Source: Blattamonas nauphoetae | Taxonomy: Eukaryota; Preaxostyla; Oxymonadida | Assembly: GCA_033064195.1 (NCBI GenBank) | Contig: JARBJD010000049.1 | Span: 124,001 to 188,000, forward strand | Direction: 5' to 3' | Length of the DNA stretch: 64,000 nucleotides | Part shown: positions 56,604 to 64,000 of the stretch, piece by piece | Layout: every line of letters begins with the position of its first letter | Numbering within the stretch: position 1 is the stretch's first letter | Program-made: the position numbers and the translations under genes | The notes under the pieces: generated by a model | Seen by the model: the letters and a program-made list of their open reading frames with translations, nothing else | Told to the model about the DNA's origin: nothing | The model's database searches: none

Positions 56604-59600
56604 TTATTCATCAAGAAGCGAGAAAATCTGATTTAGTTGGAGAATAACTTGCTCAACATCAAAGCCGACTCGTGCAGCCACCTTCTGTTGGTCTGACAAA
56701 CTGAGCTCACCAAAACGGTGGAGCAGATCCGTATCGACAACTCCCTTAGCGGCCAGCTCCTTGCCCAAATACCACCCGTTTCCAGTGCCGATTGCACACT
56801 TCCTGAACTCCTCCCATTCGTTCTCGATGGTGTGGGGGAGGACATGGAGGAGTTCGGTGGAGAGAAGCTGGGAGAAAGTGAAGAGGTTGCAGAGTTCGGT
56901 GTTCTGTTGTTGAGAACCCGTCGAACGCATTTCGAAAACGGCTCCTTCAGCACTGAGGATGACCTCGACAGGCCCAAACACACGAGAGCTGAGCGACTTG
57001 ATGATTCTGTTGGGCTGGACACCCACGTGGAACGACGCTGAGAGTTGGAGCTGGGCAGCCAGTGGTGCTACCTCAGGACCTTCGTCCATCGAGAGTTGTT
57101 GATGTGCGAGAAGAGTGATCGGCGAGTGTTGTGGGAGAGTCGGATCGTCTGCTGGTTGATTGGTATCCCACACAAACTCTTCGACCAGCTCACTCTCCTC
57201 GTCCTCGGTGTCGTCGCATGTGTTGCCCCACTTGAACTCATGCAGGTTTCCGTTGATGTCAGCGATGAAAATCGAGACAAGCTTGTTGTCGTGGCTCGTG
57301 CCGATGGTCAGGTCAGAGATCCACCTTGGGGCGACATCCACGGCAAGTGCTTGGATGGTGCGGAGGCGGGGGTTGAAGCGGTAGAGCGCCACAGAGCGGA
57401 CAATATCGCCAACGCAGATGAAGTTCTTGTCTGTGTCGAGAGCAACAGCCATCACGTTTGATGCACGTTGGCAGACACGAGAAAGGTGGAGGGAATGTTT
57501 GGCAAGTGAATCGACCTTGAAGAGAGAATCCTTCGCTTGGACCTCTTCCTGGAAAGACTGAGAGCGAAGGCCTGTTCGGGCGGACGTGTGGATCTCGTAA
57601 ACTGTGATTCTGTTGTTGATGGTTGCACAGAAGCGACCGTCGCTGAGCTGAGCGATCCGAAGAACCGCACCGGCCACTTCAGTCTGCGTCACCAGCTCCA
57701 TCTGCCGCCGTCCATTTGCAGTGTGCAATCGAAAGACCAAAATGCGCCCCATCGTGGTCTCGACTTGGTTGGGATTGACAAAGGCAGTCCCAACACACAT
57801 CGCTGTGAAGCTGTTCTCGAGTTGGGTCGACTGCGCTGAGAAAGCCGACGCGAGTGCGAATTGGCTGTGTTGAGAAGCAGTGTGTGTGGGAGTGAAGAGG
57901 GAGAGGGTGAGTGGGACGATGCTGAGAATCACTTCGTCCTTCTCCAGAACTGTGCTGTCGTTCGAGACGAGTGAAGTTGGGTCGAACAGTTCAATCACAT
58001 CCACATCGTCGGTTCGGCTCTGAAGATCTGTTTCTGTGTCAGACATCAAATTGCTAAGAACGTTGAGAGGCTCGCCCTGTTCGTACCGTTTGCGCTTTCC
58101 TGGCCTGATCTCGTCAAGAGTGGTCTGGCGCAACCGCTTCACTGGCCCCGCTTGGAACACAACGTCTTCGTCAGGAACGGGGAGTGGTTCCTCCTCAAGG
58201 GTGCTCTCGTCGGGATTGCGGTGGTATCCCACAACGAGTGTGTGCGTGTCTTCATCGTACCCAATCCTTCGAGCCTGCCCGCCGAGGTGGGTGGATCTGA
58301 TGTGGAGGGATTTCGAAGCGGGAGTGTTGTTCAGCGAGAAGGAGTGCGTGACCATGGCCAATTCCTCATCGCACGAGATGATGAGACCGTTAGTGATGGG
58401 CAGCAACGCTGCGGTGTGGATGGCTTTGGCGTTGACTGTTTCAAACGTGAGACCGTGCTTGTTCATTTGGTACGTGTTGGGCTGTTGGAAGGTGACAATT
58501 GTGGGTCTGTCGCAGCAGATCAGTGCCATCTCACCTGTTTCCAACGACCCACCGAGCGGAACGAAGGAGAGAGGGAAGATTCCGATCGGGAACGAGAGGC
58601 AGGAGGAGAGCGAGTGTGTTTCGAGACTAAAGTGCAGAGAGAAGAGCGACCCGTTTCCTGTCCCAGCCAGAACGACAGAGTGTGTGTTGGACGAGAGGTG
58701 GAGAAGTGATCGGACGATGGAGCGGGTTTCAAGAGTGAATGTCGACAAGATTGAGATGTCCAGAGCGTCCAAGACGAGGATGCGATGATCCCACAAAGCG
58801 GCGAAGACGCGTCCCGATTGATCAAGAGAGAGGGCACTCACATCCGAATTGAGCTGCTGAGTATGGGTGACATTGACCTGAATATGTCCTTCCTTCGATG
58901 AGACGAGTTCGAGACGGATGAGATAACCATGGGCGAGGGCGATGATGATCGAATGAGGGCCGGCCACAGCGTGTGTGCAACGAGAAGGAGTGAGATTGTC
59001 AAACGAGGGTGGGGTCCAGACTGCACTTTGCACCCAGTCTGCCAGACCACTCCCAGTCTGCGATACAACAACGACTTTGGTCGGTGTGACTTGGATAATG
59101 TGGGATGTGCTGTTGATTTGCAGACGACGGCAGACGAGAGTCTTTTCGTGTGCTTCGAACACATTGTTGGCGAATGGGCGGATGGCCGGGATATCAAGCG
59201 TCGTTTGGAGGACATCTGTTCGAGACGAGGTCGATGCAACGATCATCTGCAGTTCTGGAAAGGAGAAGAGAGTTCTGAAATGCGGATGTTGGCGGAGAGA
59301 CGCAAGTTGCTTCAGAACAACGCCTCTCTGCACAACACACAATCGCCCGTCGCTTTCTCCGCCGCAGCACAGCGCGAGATCCTGCTTCTGCGGGACATTC
59401 CTCTTCTTCTCTGCCGGCTGACCGATTGACGGGATCAGTGCACCGTCCACAGTCGGAGCAACAGACGGGATGGTACGGTGGATGGTGAAGGAGGGAGTGG
59501 TGTCCAGCGAATCGTCGATTGAAATGACGTGCGAGTCTCCCAAAGCAGATCCCACAAAGAAAGTGTGCCTGTCGAGCTCGGTGATGGAGGAGGCGCATGT

Positions 59601-60632
59601 GAGGTGGCCAAGGTCGACCACCTCAGGCTGGGTGGGCTTCGGAAACGTGGCGAGAAGGAGAGACCCGCTCCTGTCGCTCATGAGGAGTCTCCCATCAGAC
59701 GTGATGAGAGAGGCTGTGATGTGGCGGAGGCCTGGGACGGTTATCTCCCCTCCTGAGTAGCCTGTCTGGCGGGACCGGACAATCTGAAGTGTGTGGAGGG
59801 AGAGGATCGCCAGACTCTGTGCGGACTCAAAGGGAATAAGAGAGTGGGCAGTGAGAGGCGTGTCGAGATTAAGACTCGTGTTCAGTGGGCGGAGTCGGAG
59901 ATTGTTGATATCGAGTTCAAAGAACTGGAGAGATGAAAAAGAGAAACACACACTCGAATCAATTTGGACTGGTTAGGCTGTTCGATGAGGATCACGATGT
60001 TCGGATTTTTAGTCCTGCTTGGGAAGAAGTGCATGTCTATGATTTTCATTTGTTCCATTGCGAGATTAAAGGGTTCTTGAAAGAGACCCTCCTCGTCAAG
60101 GGGAACAACCTTCAAGAGTCCATTGTAGAGATGGAGTACTGCAGCGTTTCCTCCTGGCTGAGTGAGGAGGAACCCACCAGATTCTGATGGGCGTCCGATG
60201 ACATCTCTAACAGAACATGAACCTCTAGAGACAAGACGATTAACTTTTGGATCAAGGTCAAGAAGAAGAAGTTGATATTTGGACGTGATGGCCATTATTG
60301 AAGATTTTATGGAGTTTTGTGGTCGGAATGGAACGATGTGTGTGAGACTGCAAGTAAGAGGAAATGTGGTGACTAAATCCAATGTTGAATTGATGAATGA
60401 ATGTATTTGTATTTCAAATGGTTTCCTGACACGAGAGATAAGAGAGGAGTCAAAAAAATGAGGATGGAAGACAAGAGTGGTGGAGGAGGGACAGCATGTT
60501 TTTTTCAGAAAAAAATGATCAAACGAAACTCATAACATACCCAATGACTAAATATTCAGATTCATCAAATGAAAGTCTTGTAGTAAAAGAATTTACAATT
60601 TTTGTCGGATTTTGCAGTACACGGAAGAAGTG
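56604..60632 (-). CDS. DDB1: DNA damage-binding protein 1 (DDB1), CUL4 ligase adaptor
   Basis: Triple beta-propeller adaptor of CUL4 ubiquitin ligases. Exons 60541-60632, 59954-60425 and 56604-59924 are in phase and give about 1295 residues, somewhat longer than the 1140 usual. The N-terminus QNPTKIVNSFTTRLSFDESE parallels [40 protein letters not shown] with YNGLLKVVPLDEE parallels QDRIGRPSETG...YDGLFKVIPLD, the strongest block. SSITELDRHTFFVGSALGDS is the family's FVGSRLGDSQ. The C-terminal helices (RFGELSLSDQQKVAARVGFD) end in TGA at 56604. An initial exon carrying the ATG should lie upstream of 60632, since CACTTC follows an acceptor in phase 0, but I could not fix it. CPSF160/SF3B3 paralogues are less likely given the IGRPSE motif. 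Confidence 0.85.
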
Positions 60633-60765
60633 CTAGAAAAAGACAGCCAAAAGGGGAGATGAAACAGAAAGTACATTTCAAAATCCAATCATGAAGAGAT
60701 AGAGAACGTGCATACTCCCTGCATTGCGAGGAAATAAGAATCACTGGGTCGGATCAAAATCAATC

Positions 60766-61917
60766 ATGAATCTTCAAGATTTGATCCGAATATTCATTTT
60801 ACTGTTTGGTACTATCGTTTTGTTCGTTTACTACGAACGTTTAATCACAGAAGGGTCTGTATATGAGCCGATCCCAAGCTTTGATGAAGAATACGAGATT
60901 ACCCCGAAAACTTTCGGCAGTATCTTTTTTTCAAGATATCATCTCTCATTTCTTGACTCACCACAGTTGAGTATGAAGATATTCATCTCAAGTCAGCTGA
61001 TGGGACAGACATCGTACTTTTCTTTCATTCTCACTGTTCATCCTTCATTTCCTTCTTCGAAAAAGCATGGATGGTACCTCCCATACTCCAATACTGCTCC
61101 TTTAGTCGTTCATACTCACGGAAACTATGGAAGTTTGGTTTCTTCTCGTTTTCTCAAACCTCACCACCGTGACAGATATCTCCACGCGTATCAATGAAAT
61201 TTGTGCAATCTACAAAGAAATACATGCTAACATCTTTCTCTATGATTATAGAAGGTTTGCTGTCGACTTTTCTTCGTCAATATGTTCAGCTTCGGGAAAA
61301 CTGCTCCTAAGGAATCACCCAAGCACTACAAAATCAAAGAAGATGCAGAAGCAGCTTATGCATGGGCAAAGCAACAGATCAGAGATGGAAAAGCATCAGA
61401 ACTCTGGACATATGGCCATTCGATGGGCGGAGGAATATCCATCGACTATGTCCGAAATCACCAAGATGTATCTTTCTTCTTTCCAGTTTCGAACTCAATC
61501 CCCTCAGGATATCCCCACAAAACTCCTCTTTGTCGAGAACTCGTTCTCAACTCTCCGTGAAGAAGGAGAGTATTTGACTCGACTCGGAGGGGGTATCTAT
61601 ATTCCGCAGTGTGTAGACAATGAATGGCGAAATGTTGAAAATATCAAGTATATAACTTGTCCGACATGTGTCGTCGTTAGTGAGAAGGACTCGAAGATCC
61701 CACCTTCACAAACCAAATCAATCTTTACTTCGTCGCGTTTGCCACTGTTTATCCCTCATCAACTTTGTCTTCAGTTGGTATTCGAAAGGAACTCATTCAC
61801 CTCACGAACGCCGTTCACACCGTTGATTGGCAGCGATATGCCAAAGTCGTTATTCCTGAAGTGACCCGGTTTGCAAGGTCTTTGGATACACATAAAGAGA
61901 TAACTTTTGACGATTGA
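60766..61917 (+). CDS. BEM46/ABHD13-type membrane-anchored alpha/beta hydrolase
   Basis: Serine hydrolase of the ABHD13/ABHD17 group (depalmitoylase-like or unknown substrate). MNLQDLIRIFILLFGTIVLF at the start is a signal anchor. After short introns the protein reads KTFGIEYEDIHLKSADGTDI, then HGWYLPYSNTAPLVVHTHGN (oxyanion HGN), FLYDYRRFGKTAP, and the nucleophile elbow TYGHSMGGGISIDYV. The acid region is CPTCVVVSEKDSKIPPSQ, and the final exon (IRKELIHLTNAVHTVDWQRY, then ITFDD) places the catalytic His near NAVHTVDW. Introns of 35-60 nt lie around 60930, 61010, 61130, 61240, 61470 and 61740. It is divergent from DDB1. Confidence 0.78.
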
Positions 61918-62024
61918 TTGTGTTCAGAACTTGTCATTTGGCATGTTGGCAGCCTCATCTTCGTTTTGAATGTAATCATCATGAAATGGCAAAGAGACGC
62001 AAAAAAATGATAAATGAATACAAA

Positions 62025-62876
62025 TTAACCACCAAGACGATTGCCAGATCCCCATTGACTTGGCTGAGGATTGTGTGGACGGCTTGGTTCTGATCGCCGA
62101 TTGGGGATGGCTTTTAAGTCGGGACTGGAGGAATCAAAATAAGGAAAAGGACTCACCTCATGAATCTGAGAAGTTCTGGCCCCCCAACCTTCGGATTGGG
62201 GAGGACTGAGAAGAGATAGTACAGTGTGTGACCAAAGAAGAAGCAGATGAGCGCTTCAAGAATGCTGAGCTGCCCCATGATCAGCGAGACGGCAAACAGG
62301 CCAAGGGGAAGATATGACATGGGGATGGTGAAGAGGCCCATGATGCTGACTCTGTTGCCTCGGTTAGATGGATGCCGTGATGAAACATAAATAACGATGA
62401 GACGGAGCCAGGAGCCAGGAAAGTTGACTCGTTGATAAGGCCACAGAAGACCACAAATGACCTGTATGGCAACCACGAAGCAGCCGAAGAAAAATCGGAG
62501 GAAAAGGAGAGAACATACATTGATTAACAGCCAGATAACACCGAAAAATGCGAATAGTGCTTTTTTTCGACCTTCAAAATGCTTGTTCTCCAGTGGAGCG
62601 AGATATCCATAGCTGATTCAGACAATGAAGAGGACTGAATACACACTATGAGAAAATCAGGAAGAGCCAATTCAAATCAAAATCTCCGAGGAAACAAAAC
62701 GAAGTGAAGAGACGATATATTTCAAAATTGTCCCAGATGAGTGGGAAAGAGAACGAAATATCCGCGAGAGAGATCTTGTTAAAGTGAACAGCTGCTGTGA
62801 CCCCCGTGATTGCAAGCAGGTACAGTCCTGTGAACGTGGGCAATCCTCCCAACTGTCGAAGTGGGTTTGTGTCCAT
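62025..62876 (-). CDS. Derlin family ER-associated degradation protein
   Basis: Rhomboid-like pseudoprotease that retrotranslocates misfolded ER proteins. The N-terminus is MDTNPLRQLGGLPTFTGLYL and TM1 is LLAITGVTAAVHF. The family block IWDNFEIYRLFTSFCFLGDF matches derlin (FQIWRPITATFYF). Further TMs follow after two introns: PMSYLPLGLFAVSLIMG, then ALICFFFGHTLYYLF with the conserved GHxLYYLF. The last exon ends QPSQWGSGNRLGG, an SHP box (W-G-x-G-x-R-L-G) that recruits the p97/Cdc48 ATPase. Exon limits in the middle (62155-62660) are approximate. The absence of a catalytic Ser/His pair is normal for derlins. Confidence 0.85.
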
Positions 62877-62919
62877 AGCAGACGAAGGTTAGGCAAATCA
62901 GAGTCTCCATAAGAAAAAG

Positions 62920-63553
62920 ATGCGACCACTGAGTAATCGCCACAGAAGAACAACTGTGGATGCATTGATGCATTCATCCGATAATTATTCAGGATCTTCA
63001 TTTTTTACCGGAGTAATCCAAGCAAAAGGTATCAGCAACTTTGTTTCATCTGTCATCAGCGTCCCGTCTCATTACAGTTTCAACACTATTATTCTGGGCT
63101 GTCCTTGTCTGTATTATAGGAGGCTGTGTACTTATACCTTTCATCAGGAATCACTGGACTCTATATCTGGACATTGGCCTCCTCTCCATGTGTGCAATAT
63201 CACTCGTGGTTATCATGATTTATTCTATCCATGATCCAAAAATTGTGACGCTGAGTGTAGACTTTAAGCAAGAATTGGTGAAAGTCGACTATAAACTTGA
63301 CTGTGTTGGAGCAATATCGCATTGCTTTAAAAATGGCAGAAATTATGCATTTCAATTCCATGAAATCAAGGAAATTCGTATGAAATATCATGGCCTGAAG
63401 GCATCTGTCACAATTTTACACGGAGCCCGAGAACGCTCCAAAATTCCCATTGCATTCTACCAAAAGGACGTTGTTGACCTAATCAAAGCAACAAACAGTG
63501 CAATCACAAACATGAATCAAGCAGACTCTCCTGATTATCAAACAGGAGTGTGA
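62920..63553 (+). CDS. Small two-TM membrane protein, family not recognised
   Basis: MRPLSNRHRRTTVDALMHSS begins at 62920. An intron near 63028-63058 joins IQAK to SRLITVSTL. Two adjacent hydrophobic helices (LFWAVLVCIIGGCVLIPF; DIGLLSMCAISLVVIMIY) are followed by a soluble region of about 100 residues with alternating strands (KIVTLSVDFKQELVKVDYKL; YAFQFHEIKEIRMKYHG), reminiscent of a PH/GRAM-like fold. TGA is at 63553. It is divergent from the derlin gene, with starts 43 bp apart. Confidence 0.65.
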
Positions 63554-63726
63554 TTGATGCATTTCTTTCTTCATTTCGTCTTCTTTTTCCATTTCACGAG
63601 GTCATGTAGAGAAAAAAACCTGGTACAGGAAGCAAAAACAGAAGAGATAGGCTTCCTCATGTGTATGTGAGTGAAATTATCGTCGATAATGTCCAATGTT
63701 GACATTTGTTTGGTTGAGAAGTGTCC

Positions 63727-64000
63727 ATGAAGGAGATGATTTCTTGTTATCACAATGGAGGCAAGTCAAACGTCAATGATGATTCCCTTTCAACAGAACA
63801 AGATGATCTGTCAGAATGGACTGTCACTGAAGCAGACAAAGTGGAATGGCACTTCATAAACGTGCTTTCTTCATCCCTCCAAAATTGTCTCATCGTTCTT
63901 CTTCCACAATTTCCTTGTTCTTTTTTCATCATAATTCTCCTCCAAATGAATTTACCCCTCCAATGATCATCACAGTTGCTCAGTGAGCAGAGAAACGTTG
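63727..64000 (+). CDS. 5' part of a gene, possibly EH-domain protein (runs off window)
   Basis: The first exon reads MKEMISCYHNGGKSNVNDDS, then DLSEWTVTEADKVEWHFIN, to a GTGCTT donor at about 63863. The segment EWTVTEADKVEWHF resembles the opening helix of an EH domain (W.VT..E+.+Y...F). A T-rich intron reaches an acceptor near 63973, and the next exon is cut by the window end. Family assignment is weak. Confidence 0.35.

Overview
This is a gene-dense nuclear segment of a unicellular, flagellated eukaryote. Genes carry many short GT-AG introns, several only 25-35 nt long. The standard genetic code is used: TAA, TAG and TGA all close conserved proteins at their expected ends. Three cilium or centriole genes (CFAP299, an OFD1-like protein, alpha-tubulin acetyltransferase) sit beside a plant/protist-type DPE2 glucanotransferase, a bacterial-type serine acetyltransferase and a beta-helix surface-protein gene. 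Together these suggest a metamonad of the Preaxostyla (oxymonad) type. That placement is inference; the eukaryotic, flagellate nature is well supported. Nothing looks like an intact virus, integrated phage or CRISPR array.

Left part (1-28.5 kb): Rab11 (5' end missing), ribosomal protein eL14, DPE2 with two CBM20 domains, Sac1 phosphoinositide phosphatase, an armadillo-like/coiled-coil protein, a ubiquitin-like-domain protein, proteasome lid subunit Rpn5, a secreted cysteine-rich protein, serine acetyltransferase, CFAP299, a MED4-like Mediator subunit, the DEAH helicase DHX35, an unrecognised multi-exon gene, a truncated uL14 fragment, a Mei2-like RRM protein, a charged coiled-coil protein and the pseudouridine synthase PUS10.

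Middle (28.3-40.5 kb): a giant palindrome. Two arms of about 5.93 kb (28340-34271 and 34589-40521) are inverted copies around a 317-bp unique loop. In the stretches compared by eye they differ only in homopolymer or microsatellite length. Each arm holds PUS10 exon 1, a tRNA-Pro(UGG) gene, an AT-rich gene-free tract, a 140-bp-period tandem array of exon-intron-like units, a beta-helix gene and the end of a zinc-finger gene. The right arm stops inside PUS10 intron 1 and leaves an orphan exon there. The palindrome is either a very recent fold-back duplication or an assembly artefact.

Right part (41-64 kb): OFD1-like LisH/coiled-coil protein, a TPR protein and a seven-TM protein with start codons 38 bp apart, importin-5, GARP subunit VPS52, histone stem-loop binding protein SLBP, alpha-tubulin acetyltransferase, DDB1, a BEM46/ABHD13-type hydrolase, a derlin with a p97-binding tail, a two-TM protein and the start of a possible EH-domain gene. 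The genes are mostly housekeeping: proteostasis (Rpn5, DDB1, derlin), trafficking (Rab11, Sac1, VPS52, importin), RNA metabolism (DHX35, PUS10, SLBP) and cilium/centriole. They sit on both strands with short spacers, so there are no operons.

Exon boundaries were deduced by hand from reading-frame continuity, GT-AG borders and family conservation. They are predictions.
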